This document shows, piece by piece, positions 48,950-60,268 of a stretch of DNA of 64,000 nt. The notes under the pieces were generated by a model. That model saw nothing but the letters and a program-made list of their open reading frames with translations, was not told the origin of the DNA and did not search any database. Where the stretch lies: positions 136,245-200,244 of the forward strand of contig VTPC01091232.1 of the NCBI GenBank assembly GCA_011009095.1, written 5' to 3'. Both the position numbers and the translations under genes were made by a program. The number at the start of each line of letters is the position of its first letter. The stretch's first letter is position 1. This stretch comes from Ignelater luminosus (lineage: Eukaryota; Arthropoda; Insecta; Coleoptera; Elateridae).

Positions 48950-50230
48950 ACGTGGATGAAAAGGTATGAAGCAGTCTATACATAAACTGAAGTTACATTG
49001 TTTTCGCAGTAGATTTAGACCTAATTAGCACGCATCTTCTTTTCTTCTTTTTATTCGTGTGTTTTACAAAGTGTCTATTCTATCAAATCTCACAGAATCA
49101 GAAATTCGACTATGCAATGATGATGCTGATGAAGTAATTCTTCCGGTACTTTTGGGTACACTCCGGTACTCCTTTAGGTAATCGTTGCCTACTTCTCTTT
49201 TGAATTGTAACATAGCTGTGGTATTGAAATTATTTGCTTTACTGTATAAAATCAAACTGTTCAGCAGAGCTACATCCGGCATCCACGTGAGACTAATATC
49301 ATTTTTTCCATACTTTCAGTGCGAAAGCAGTCGAGATTCTGGTCCATTTGATAGTATAGTTCTGTTCATAAATGTATTGTACTTTGCAATAGATCTTTCT
49401 TCTGTTACTTTGAAAATCTTTTGTACATTGCGCATTTTATGTGTACCCCAAGATGGAGAAATCATAGTAACTGCAGAATGATCCATTTACTTCACGTATA
49501 AAAGTTCATCATTTTTCTCAATAGCTGTTTTACGATATCCACGATGATTTTTCAAGAAGTTTTGTTTGGTAGTCAAGGCACAAGTTTTAAGAATATCGTT
49601 TTCCCCAACAGTGCCAATGGCTGAGTCTCCGCAAGATTGCAAATATGAAAATAGAACAGAACTAGAAAATAAATTGTTCATAGATAGTGCTGCAGATTTC
49701 TCTTACCTGGTAAAATGTAAAACATTTTTCATAATCAGAACTTGTCTTTGGACTTTTACTTTGATATAATTAAAAATTAACTAAGTATCTGTCTTTTCCG
49801 TTAAGGCTCCGGTTTTTGTAGTCAAGTCTAATTGGCTTACCACTAACAAACTGTTTCCAGCTGTGTCACCAAATACGTACTTCACCATAAATTTGTCGTG
49901 GGCTAGTTGCTGTTCTGGTTGTCGATGCAGCGTTTTTTCATTATTTCCATTGTAGGACGCAGTTTCTAAGCTTTGTCGACTGGGTTCTTCCGCAAAATAT
50001 AGACAACGGCATATTTGTAGAAACTTGGATAATCGTCATGTTTATAATGCTCTGTCTCTGGGAAAGTAAGCCTCTTTTAATTTTAGAATCAGCTCATTTT
50101 TCCCGCGCAGTGCAACAATCTTGTTTATTTCCCTTTTTGCAATCCAATCTTTTATCGTCTCAGCTAAGATTGTACTAGTAGATAGTTCAAAGCTTGCTGA
50201 ATGCGAATTTTTGCCAAAAATATTGGAGTG
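48950..50230 (-). pseudogene. piggyBac-like transposase relic
   Basis: Minus-strand fragments in piggyBac order follow. KFLQICRCLYFAEE and KLRPTMEIMKKRC lie at about 49960-50030. QQLAHDKFMVKYVFG at about 49870-49915 is the region of the first catalytic Asp. MNNLFSSSVLFSYLQSCGDSAIGTVGEN (49681-49600) is the DNFFTS-like block with Asp replaced by Asn. MDQNLDCFRTESM is the MGGVD-Q region (about 49310-49350). PDVALLNSLILYS is at about 49240-49280. A Lys/Arg stretch KKKKRRC at about 49020 resembles the start of the C-terminal Cys-rich domain. Stops and frameshifts are numerous. TTAA-flanked ends were not found. Confidence 0.8.
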
Positions 50231-50834
50231 ACATCATCCACACCTTGTTTCTCATTATTAGGCAGACGTATTTAAGTATTTGGCACGAGATTGCCGAGAG
50301 ATGTTAGATTATCTATTAATCTGTAGCTACAACGAATAATAATGTGATTCGTTCTTAATTGCATTGTAATTGATACCTTTGCGTAACGAATAATTCCGAT
50401 CTCAGTCATATAACTTTATTGGAGGTCGTTACATGCGCGTTAGAACCTGATATTACAACCATTGCCATATAGTAACGCTAGGAGCTAATGAGCTGGTTAA
50501 CTGAATTTAAACTTTTTTTTCTTGAAGGCTATGCAAACTTCATTTACTATCCAAAAACCCGATAACTTAAGCTGAAACGCTTTAATGCTCCCATCACCCA
50601 ATTTGAAACTATTTTTCACCATCATTGGTCTGTAATCTGATTAACCTAAAATTTCTTCTTCTAAAGGCCAAAAACCTAGCTGGTTATTGATTTGGAGAGA
50701 GTGGTGTATATTTGGTTTACTCATTATTTGTTTTCTGAATTGTTTGGACATTCCATATCCAAGGTTAAGATATTTGACGAGTATGGCTGTGTGTCCAAAC
50801 AAGTGTGAAAAAAACATGATATACAGACAAGATA
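50231..50834. other. AT-rich spacer
   Basis: No recognisable feature between the piggyBac relic and the third mariner. Confidence 0.5.
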
Positions 50835-50836
50835 TA

Positions 50837-52127
50837 CGAGGGCTGTTTGACGGAAGTGTGACATTTCAATAAAGAACAGGTTTAGCCTAGATTTTTTTTA
50901 TTATTTTTCAACATAGTTCCCTTCAAGTGCTACACACTTAGTCCAACGACTTTCCAATTTCTTTAAGCCTTCTGAGAAATGTTCTTTTGGCAACTCGTCA
51001 AAATAGGCCTGCGTTGCAGCAATAACCTCTTCATTTGATGCGAATTTTTTTCCTGCGAGAGATTTTTTCAAATTCGGAAATAAAAAAAGTCTCTTGGGGC
51101 CAGATCCGGTGAGTATGGTGGATGGGGAAGCAGTTCGTAGCGTAATTGTACCAATTTAGCGGTTGCAATTGCAGATGAATGAGATGGGGCGTTGTCGTAA
51201 TGAAAGAGCACTTTCTTACGTGCCAAATGTGGGCGTTTTTTCTTTAAGATAACATCAAAACGGGTCAATAAATCAGCATAATATTGGCCAGTTATTGTTT
51301 TACCCCTTTCCAAATAGTCAATATGGATTATGCCTTTAGAATCCCAAAAAATAGTCGCCATGACCTTATTAGCCGAGTGACCAATTTTAGTCTTCTTTGG
51401 TGCACGTTCGTCTGGTGATATCCATTGTTTCACTGTTCCTTTGTCTCAGGGGTATGGTGGTGGATCCAGGTTTCGTCAACAGTCACATATCGGCGAAAAA
51501 ACTCAACTGGATTACGTTGTAACATGACCAAACATTGATTTGAAAGTTGAACACGAATTCTCATTTGGTCCACTGTGAGTAATCGCGGCACCCATCTTGC
51601 CGATACCTTTTTAATATACAAATGTTCGTGTAAAATATTATGCACCCGTTCGATTGAGATGCCAACAGCATCAACTATCTCGCGCACTTTCAAACGTCGA
51701 TCAGCCATTACCATATTATGGATTTTGTCAACGATTTCCTTAGTAGTGACCGTTTGTAAGGGCCCGGGGCGTTCACCATCGTCAGTGCTCATACGGCCAG
51801 TTTTAAATGAATTAAACCACTTGGAAACCATTCCATGCGATGGAGCAGATTCACCGTAATATTTCCGTAATTTCTCCTCAGTTTCTTTCACTGTTTTTCC
51901 ACGTAAAAAATAATGTTTAATTAAAACACGAAATTCACGTTTTTCCATATTTACAAAATAGCACAAACTTGATTGATTTCTATGACTGCCAAATGTATAC
52001 TATTTCACAGATTGACATGAAATTTGGAGGTTAAGCCTCTAAAAGACTGACGTATATGCTAATGTTTTCGATTTACCGATATCAGCGCCATCTAGCGAAA
52101 AGTCACGCTTCCGTCAAACAGCCCTCG
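50837..52127 (-). mobile_element. Full-length mariner, irritans/Himar-like
   Basis: 1291 bp. Both ends begin CGAGGGCTGTTTGACGGAAG; about 26 bp pair with one difference. TA target duplications are at 50835-50836 and 52128-52129. Only the outermost CGAGG is shared with the other two mariners. Confidence 0.95.
50901..51948 (-). pseudogene. Irritans-type mariner transposase with two frameshifts
   Basis: It starts at the ATG at 51948 (MEKREFRVLIKHYFLRGKT), a typical irritans/Himar-type N-terminus. WVPRLLTVDQ and VTVDETWIHHHTPETKEQ (first Asp) follow. A frameshift near 51433 leads to KQWISPDERAPKK, MATIFWDSKGIIHIDYLERGKTI and VLFHYDNAPSHS (second Asp). Then comes HPPYSPDLAPRDFF (third Asp, 34 residues later). 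A second frameshift near 51078 in an A/T run leads to LKKSLAGKKFASNEE and the C-terminus at the TAA at 50901. Near-normal length and intact triad suggest recent inactivation. Confidence 0.92.
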
Positions 52128-52339
52128 TACAATAAGGGATTTTGGGTAACCAATTTCTTGTTCAAGCTTTCCGCAAAGTGGTTTTCCTCAAATTTCATAA
52201 ATCAAGAATATAAAACAGAAATTAAAACCTTACCTTAGAAATTTGATGTTATTGTGCAACCATTAAGAAGACTATGACACGAAATAATTTAAAATTGTGC
52301 ATGAAGACAAAAATGTTCAAAATAGGTGGAATTCCCAGA

Positions 52340-52530
52340 TGTTGTAGGGTACTGCAGACGTAACGAAGAATATTCGACTCTAAGCCAAACATCCAAATTG
52401 GATATGAGATCCAAACCAGGCAAATTGTAAAAACTGTCCAAAGTCAGGTTTGAAGACTGAAACACATCTGTTGTTTAAATGTCAATCATTCTGCCCCACA
52501 ATAGTAGAAATAACTTTATCTGACAAAAAT
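52340..52530 (+). pseudogene. LINE C-terminal fragment with CCHC zinc-finger-like motif
   Basis: The reading GYCRRN is followed in a neighbouring frame by CKNCPKSGLKTETHLLFKC, a C-x2-C-x9-H-x4-C pattern. This matches the tail after the RNase H domain in several insect LINEs. Only about 60 residues remain and a frame change is needed, so the call is tentative. Confidence 0.4.
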
Positions 52531-55500
52531 CTTTAAAACATTAATTTGATGTTTTGTTTGGAAACATTTATAATATACACAATAAGCGTATTCAAATGAC
52601 CTACGGCTTAGGTTTTTGCTATTAGCCCGTTAAATAGTTGCCAGATTAATAGCCCTAGTACTTCACGCTTTTTGGTTATTGTTCTTACGACTGTGCGTTC
52701 ACGAATCAGGAAACATATTTCGATTTTTTGACAGTTAACTTCCGTTAAATACAATATAAGTTGATGTTAATCCGATAAAGACAGTCTTGATCTTACTCTA
52801 ATCATAAAAATCTAGTAAAGCATAACACAATACTAGAATTCTCAGTCGGTATCCTTCAGATACAAAACTCATGTTACCAGAATTGTTTTTGATACATTTG
52901 ATGACAGTTAAAGTGCCATTAGTCAAACAACCACAGTTAAAAGTGCATACATGGCATGAGATTAGAGCAAAGCTCCCAAACTATATGTTTGTACACTTTG
53001 CAGGTAGTAAATAATAAAAATTTGTATATTCTAGGTAAACGGTGTGGAATTTTCACTTCACTTACATAATCTTTAGTGAAAATAATAAATTAATTATAAT
53101 TTAGAACCGGAGTAACATGTTAGCAATTGCTGACCATGCACCAGGTGTATCCTCTGCACAAGAAATGCTGAGTGATAAGTATGAAGTTATAAATACACCT
53201 TTTTAAAAGATCAGTTGTCAGTTTGTAATTATTGTTGCACAGCATCGGCGACTTTAGTTACTTCTCACAAGAAAAGTTATAAAATTTACGTTGTGATTTT
53301 GTACTTGTAGAAATAAAAATAAAATTAATTTTTAAAAACAAAGTACATTTTTCAACAAACGTATTTCCGGTTAGAAATATAATGCACATAAATGTTGTGA
53401 CATAATTTATGACACTGCCTTCTGCAAGAATGAAACTAATAAGTATAAGTTTCCATGAAATGCAAGTATTACGGTTAATAACACTTATATTTTTTTCCTT
53501 ATCACATATTAAAGTTATGAGAAATCTGTATTAGTTAAGAGAATAATAATTAATTAGTTAGTGAATATAAATGAATTACACGAGTATTTTATACAACTTT
53601 CGTTCAGTTATTTGTAGACTGTTAAAGGGTCTTAATCTTCCCATAAAAGAGTTGGGAAAACTTGGAGCTGTTAGATGTTTTCCTTTTTTAATTTAGCGCT
53701 TTTATGTTTTATGAAGACAACTATAGCGTTGAGTTTATCCGGGTTTATCTAACACCCGTTAGGATCTGGAAACAGTAGAAACTGAGGACTAATACATATT
53801 TGTCCCAAAGCCATTTAGAGCTTATTACATTCAATACACGATCTGTACGATAGATATAAGAGATCCGGTCAGTTTAGAACCCCGGAAACACTGATCGGCA
53901 TTCACAAAACACACCCAGCTTACAAGTTTATCCTTCTAGATCCCTGTTTCCGCAAGTAATTCCTCTTAGCCCTGCGGCGTGTTTGCTAACTCCCGGCGGT
54001 CACTTCTTAGGACGGATATTGATCTCTGACCAGGGGATATCTACTGCTGCCACAGACTGTTGCTGCGCGAAATGTCCCGTTAAAATCTATGGTGTTTCAT
54101 TAACGAAGCATTGTCAGTAGCAACATCCGACGTTTTGCGGTATTTTCACCAAATTCTCCGATTTTCTGGGAAAGTCCGCAACGAACTCCACTAATATTTT
54201 TGTTACAAAAACTTTCCAGATAAATAAAGCCAGATATTCCAATTTAATGCGAGAATTAAACTGCCTGAGACCTTTAGGGACAAAAGGTTGTTGCTAACCG
54301 CATTAACCTTTTCTCCCTTGCTTTAATCTAAAGCCCCATGTGACGCGTTCTACATTGAATTAAGCGAAACACATAGAAGATACATGCAAATTAATTTCTT
54401 TGACAAGCAGGGCTCGCAGGCAACAAAATGCGCAAAAAATATACGCCGGTTTCGGCCGATTTTCATTCCAGCATTGTTTACAAAGTTAAACAAAGGTCGA
54501 CTATTAGCGTTGAAAATTATAGAAACAATAAAGGCAAGTAAATTATTCGAGCCGTCGGTTAATTTCCTGATTCGATGTTGTGTTTGACATTGACTGACCT
54601 CAAGGCTAGGTTATCTGACCACTGGGTTTGGCAGTTAATGCATTTAGAGATACGCAGTGACAGGAGTCGCCACAGCAAATTTAATCAAGAGAACAACTCC
54701 CGCAGTCCCTGGCGTGTGAATTTCCTGCTCTAAACGTTCTCTAGGAGATTTCTTCAGAGGTATCGGTCCGTATTTACGACGTTTGAACTCTTAAAGATTC
54801 ATGAACGAGATAGTTTGACTGAACAATCGATACTTTGTAGGTTTGATTTTTACTTTAGATGAGAAGGGTTTTCTCATCTAAAGTTGAGCTATGTGAGAAT
54901 GTGATCTTCAAAGCTAGGTTATCAGGGATTCGGTTATTTTAGTAAAAGCTCGGTTTACAATGGATCAAAGATAGATTTGTGTGGAGTTACTAAACAATTT
55001 GCTTTGATTTGAATTTTTTACGAGTTAAGCTTTTTTTATACGCGGCCTATCGGGATTTATTAGATTTTGATTTAATCTCCTATTTAGTTCTACAGCTCTA
55101 TAGTTATTACAAAAAAATAGGAAGTCTCTATATTTAAATGTTGCTTCAAAATCAATACTAATTTGTATTTTTGAAGAGGAAATTTCTGTAGAAAATTCTA
55201 AATAAGCAAATAAAATATTTTTATATCTAAATAAGACAAGAGTTACGCGATTTCTGAAGAGCTCTACTACAAGCTCGTTGCAAAATACAGAAGTAGTTAT
55301 ACTTACCGGCGACAACTTTCAACGGTTGTAGGTTTATGGAAGGTCGTTTATGCTTGCAGGTGCAGGTGTAGATTACGGCTAAAAGTGTTGCTGGTATCTT
55401 AAATATTAGAAGCGTTGCCTTTGTTTAGAGATACTATCGAAGCGCTTTGCCTTTAGTTGTAAAGTTCTTACTAAACAAACAATGGGGTCGTATATCAAAG

Positions 55501-57529
55501 AGCTGGTGTTTATAGTAAATGGACGAGATGTCTTGATGTTGTCACTTTTATGTGAATATATAAACGGTTTATAGAAGGGAAGCAATCGTGAGAAAATTTA
55601 TTGTTTCTAGTGGAAAATAAATCAGTAATTCTTTGTTCTGGGTTAATTAAGGGTAAAATTGTACTAATACTAATGTGTGTGGTTTGATGGAAATTTTTTA
55701 TTTACATGTGAAGTTTATTTTACAATGTTCATTAAAGAAGAAAACACGAAGTTTCAACTCATTTTGCAAACAAGCAGCTGCTTGGAAATTTCAGAAGACG
55801 AAGAGAAAACCTCTTGTATGACATAATTTTTTTCATATACTTATAAGGACGTTCTGCCTCCCAAGTCTTTAGGGTATACAAAATGGGAAGATAACTGTTA
55901 TAGGCCTCAATTTAAAGGAAAATAAAGCTACAAAACGCAACGGCTCATGCACAGCGGGTATAGATTTTCCCATTAGGCGTCACGGTGCGGCGGAAACAGG
56001 ACTCGACCCCCCACGTTTACGGAATCCTGGAGTCTAATACCACTAATGGTTGGTAATAGCTAATCGATCTCATGATACGTGGACATCATTGTCAGAATGT
56101 AATTTATATGTACTTTGTGGATGACGCTATTAAACTGTAATGAAAGTTTTCCATTATTTACACGGCAAAGTCAATGCAATGCTTTTGATCATAAAATTAC
56201 AATGATCGTGATACGAGATAGTAAAGAAAATACAAAAGCTAATAAATTTTAAGAAATCGGTGACTTTGACTATATAAGCTGGTTACTTAAGTTTTATCTG
56301 ATCTTTTTCTCGGAATCATATTCAAAGTCCACCCTAATCTTGACATCTTGTCAGGAGCAGGTATAGACGCTGCCCAAGGCTTACAAGCTTCCCTTTGATC
56401 AAACATTGAATTTACCCGGATTTACCGGACCCGCACTCCGGGCTATCTGACCGCTGCATTCCCGGCAGCTCTGGGCTCCATGCGATATTTGTTTACTTCT
56501 CTTGTGTTCCATTCCTTATAATGAATTTTCACCGCGTCAATATTATGCCGGATTTAACAAAACAACAATTACTTCCGACATGTTCTAGAAATTGGTTTTG
56601 AGGCGTCCACAATAGTTTCCGTTTGCTTTCACTAGGAAAGTTGTGTATATAAAAGGGGTGGCTGTTTTTAAATAATAGTATAATATTATTGTATTGCCTG
56701 CGAAAATAAAGAAATTATTATGTTATTAATCTCTGGCATATACATTAATAGGTAATAATTTTTATTATTTTAAAAAATGTACAATACTTCTTGAGAGTTT
56801 TATATACATGCATTTAATAATTTTATAACGAAGTTCTTTTTTGTATACATCATGCACATATGATGGAATTGGAATCCTTAGAACACTCTAATACCATCTC
56901 ATAATAAGCTGCCCGTAGGCAGGTCTTGTCGCACTCCATATTACATCAAACTGACATTTAATCTCAACATAACCCTGCAGCTTAGGCTGGAGCTGATCCC
57001 GTAATTCGCCCAGATAGCTGACAGCAATTGGCTTAACTTCAACATCTTTACGCTGAGAGGTTTCTACCTACTGTAGCATCCTTTAACCTTCGTAGTTCAG
57101 GTATTTAGACAATTTCTTAACTGCCAACTCAATGTGCTTCACCTTAACATAGTGACATTAGTATGCGCGCTATTGACTTTGAGTCCTATCGGTCTCTTGT
57201 GGCCTCGCGCCTGGGGTGTCGCGATCAATGAGCCGAGTATAGTTAGGTGGTTGAGACTAGAAAGGGTGGAGTTGGACAAAACCAAGAATTTCCTTTTACC
57301 GCAGTCGTTTTTCGCATTCCGATAAATTACTTCCTGAATATTTATGAAGAGAATTTCAGAAATACCCGAGAAAGAACAATATAATTATTATTACATCCGC
57401 ACGTTAACAGAAAATATTTCTTTTGTTTTTAATTTATTTTTGTTCTTATAGAATTCTTTGGTAAATTTACTGCGACAGAAATTTTTTGCCGAGATACCAA
57501 TTTTGTGGCCATTTAGCTTTCTGCGTACG
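52531..57529. other. 5 kb stretch without recognised genes; some complex unique patches
   Basis: The patches at about 53860-54660 and 56320-56640 are less AT-rich, free of transposon motifs and look like unique host DNA. The first has a cluster of SOX/FOX-type words at 54472-54495. A perfect 14-bp hairpin lies at 54852-54884. No coding domains were recognised, and the patch at about 57150-57310 is CpG-containing but unassigned. Confidence 0.4.
54852..54884. repeat. Perfect 14-bp inverted repeat with 5-nt loop
   Basis: ACTTTAGATGAGAA at 54852-54865 is exactly complementary to 54871-54884, loop GGGTT. It lies in non-coding sequence. Confidence 0.9.
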
Positions 57530-57815
57530 GTTCTAACTTGAAAATAGTTAAGGCGCGTTATCAGCACGTGCCGGTTTTTCTAAAGTAGTCGTAAGGGTGA
57601 AATTAATATTAAACAATCGTGCGAGTAAACCTAGGAAAAGGTTCGGTTTGTTTGCTTGCAACGCTCCCTCGTGAGTGAAATCGTCAACTAAATGAGACGC
57701 CGGATGTGTCTCTGTAGTTAGTAGCGTCGCCGCGCGTCGATACAGCGCTGTGTGTGCTATTTTCCTTATTTTGTAGCTCCCTCTTTGGCGGAATAAGTAG
57801 AGTACTTTCACCAAT
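57530..57815. promoter_or_regulatory. CpG-rich island with E-box, promoter or exon candidate
   Basis: CpG-dense text such as GCGTCGCCGCGCGTCGATAC near 57725-57745 contrasts with AT-rich flanks. A perfect GCACGTGC E-box palindrome is at about 57563-57570. On the minus strand an 88-codon ORF (57814-57548, MVKVLYLFRQRG...) spans it but matches nothing I know. It could be a first exon, an unmethylated regulatory island or a transposon fragment. Confidence 0.3.
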
Positions 57816-59394
57816 AGATGTCCTATGTAGTTCTGTTATCTTTTATAAAAAATATTGAATTTCTTTTTTAATTTCTACATGTAGAGAATTAAAGAAATTC
57901 CATGGAACATATGTACTATTAGATAGTCAGATATATTTACCTTTCATTAACAGAAATCAGCAATTGTGGAACTTTTTGTCAAAGGTGAGTTTATTTATTA
58001 GATTAAAGGCTTTAGTAATCGTATTTTGTTTTAAACACCTCATAGCTTAAATAGGTAACACTAATGAATTACTATAGAATGCAACGGTTTAAAGATTATC
58101 ATTATTATTATTAGCGTACAGTTTTCGGAATCTTTAGAATGAAAATTAGTAAAATTACACGTTTCAGTGTGGTTTAAAGAAAAATGAAATGGATAGAGCT
58201 TGTTACAAAATTTCTTAATTGCGGGATTATCCTGATTAAATGCTGCATGTAAAACTGAACGGGAATTCTCTATCTCTATTAGAAAAAGAATTAGTTTTCT
58301 ATTAAAGAAACAGCTTACTAGAGTTTGTTTAAATCTTTACTTACATGAATAATTTATTAGGCTTCCATTAGCGTTTGTGCACAACGTACATTAATTAAAT
58401 AGGATTTAATTTAACAAGAAAAATTTAAACACGTTAATTTATGTGTTCAAAAAATAGCAAACAAAACTTAGCATTTACATTTCTCACCCGAACAGAAATA
58501 ATAAATAAAGAAAAACACACGGAAATTCTGGAACACTTAAGCCATCTATCAACAACAAAGATTGCACTAAACGGAAAAGCGGGCACCCTTCAGCTCTTAC
58601 CCAAAAGAATTTTTGCTAAGTTGTTGAAAAGCTGTCGAAAATTTCTTTATTAATCGCCTGCCTTTCACGAAACACAACAAATGCCTCTTTGCTTTAAACC
58701 CGTCCATCGCTTGTCATATTAACGAATCGCATGCAAAACCGTCAGCGAAAGGATAATTGACACCTCTGACGCTTAACCTGTAAGCTTTTGCATTGTTAAT
58801 AATCCTAAACGTTTCCATTAGGTATTACTTCTTTTTATAACCTCATAAAAAATTACCGAGCGACCGTTCTCACCTGCCATGACCTGCCACATACTTACGC
58901 ACACCATATCGATTCATTTCCGATCGCTTTCAAACCCTTAACGATGCCTAAGTGCTTTCCAATAGGCGCTTACTTTCGAATTTGTATTTCATTGATCGCT
59001 GCTTGCTTTATTGCTGCCCCCATTGAGGTTGGGATTTTCATTTTGAGGTGAAATACTTAATTGATTTTTCTCTTATGGAAAAAATATTGAGACATGATTT
59101 TCATATTTATGAAGGAAAAACATGTAACCAAATGTTAGTAACTTGCTACAGTCTTCTGTTTCAAAGAAAACCAAGGTGTCACATTGAGAGGAACGCAATT
59201 ATAGAAAGCACTTTGTTTGATTTATGTATAAAGCTGTTTTTCATCTAAAATATAGTTTGTTTAATTACCACTATAAGAAAGAAACTTACATTGAAGTTTT
59301 CCAACAATGAAGCTTTCAACTGTTAATTTTATAATCGGATCAAATTTTAAGATGTGAAACTATCCTTGTCTATTTGTAATGATTTTCTTTCAGG
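57816..59394. other. Stretch without recognised genes; unique patch 58440-59010
   Basis: The part at 58440-59010 is richer in sequence complexity, with CACCTG-type E-boxes and CGATCG words, and may be host regulatory DNA. No ORF with a domain is present. Confidence 0.4.
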
Positions 59395-60245
59395 CACGTA
59401 GCCAAGGGGGGTCCAGGGGGTCCGGACCCCTCTCCAAGAAATCTCTAAAAAATGTCTTGGTCTTATCTATGTCACTAAACAGTCAGTAGAAAGAAAAGAG
59501 CATAAATAGCGTTGCACGTTGACTAGGCAGCTCTCGGGAGTTAAGAAGGTAGGAGGTAGGAAGGTCTGTTTTCTTTGGAAGTTGTTTACTTAGTAGATGT
59601 CAGTTACAAAAAAAGTCAATGCGCAAAAAGCGTCTGAAGGTTAAACAATTCCACTACCTGCATTTTCAGTTGATATCACATCCATGGATCCATAGGTACA
59701 CGTACATGACACCTTGAGGTTTCAGTTCCACCTATATCAAATCTTCCGGATTTTTGTCCCACATGAAATTTTCTGAATATATTGCCAGATAAGATTGCTG
59801 CAATCACAGATTGGGTATACGCAAATCGGTTTAAGTAATGATTACGTGCTTAATCAGTAAAATAATACTTTCCAATCGTTGATCTGCAGTTAGCGAGAGT
59901 AACACTATAGCCTATTTATTTAGTTAAACCATAACAGTTGAGAGGCTATAAAATATACAAAAATGAATCAGAAGGTTGCTATCATAATTTCAGGAATTTC
60001 TAACGCAAATTCATCACTTATTGGTCTTAAGTCTTTTTCTGCTGTCAGATCATTTCTCATTCGGAAACTACCGGAGAACGAAAGATTCATAGTTACAAAA
60101 CAAGCAAAAATCAATTTTGATATAGACTTTATTTACTCTAACAAGTTATTTTATTCATCACTTATTGGTCTTAAGTCTTTTTCTGCTGTCAGATCATTTC
60201 TCATTCGGAAACTACTGGAGAACGAAAGACTCATAGTTACAAATG
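59395..60245 (+). mobile_element. Possible hAT-like relic
   Basis: CAGGCACGTAGCCAAGGGGG at about 59392-59411, followed by G/C-rich GGTCCGGACCCC, resembles the CAG-GGCGTAGCCAGGGGG ends of many hAT elements. About 600 bp downstream the plus ORF 59963-60268 contains SFSAVRSFLIRKLPENERFIV. This is loosely like the hAT C-terminal dimerisation region (SFSALRRIKTYLR...). A right terminus was not found, and both resemblances are weak on their own. Confidence 0.3.
60009..60243. repeat. Partial tandem duplication, 144-bp period
   Basis: The 91 bp at 60009-60099 recur at 60153-60243 with two substitutions. The reading frame is preserved (144 is a multiple of 3), so the ORF at 59963-60268 has an internally duplicated protein segment LIGLKSFSAVRSFLIRKL. 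Confidence 0.9.
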
Positions 60246-60268
60246 AAAAATCTGTATGCAGATTTTAG

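Noticed and set aside
57150..57310. Possible tRNA-derived SINE (GAGCCGAGTATAGTTAGGTGG resembles box A)
   Set aside because: No box B (GGTTCGA-type) at the right distance and no A-rich tail, so a SINE call is not supported.
59963..60268. Novel repeat-domain protein gene
   Set aside because: The internal repeat is real, but a single 101-codon ORF with 1.6 repeat units near a hAT-like terminus is more simply transposon debris.
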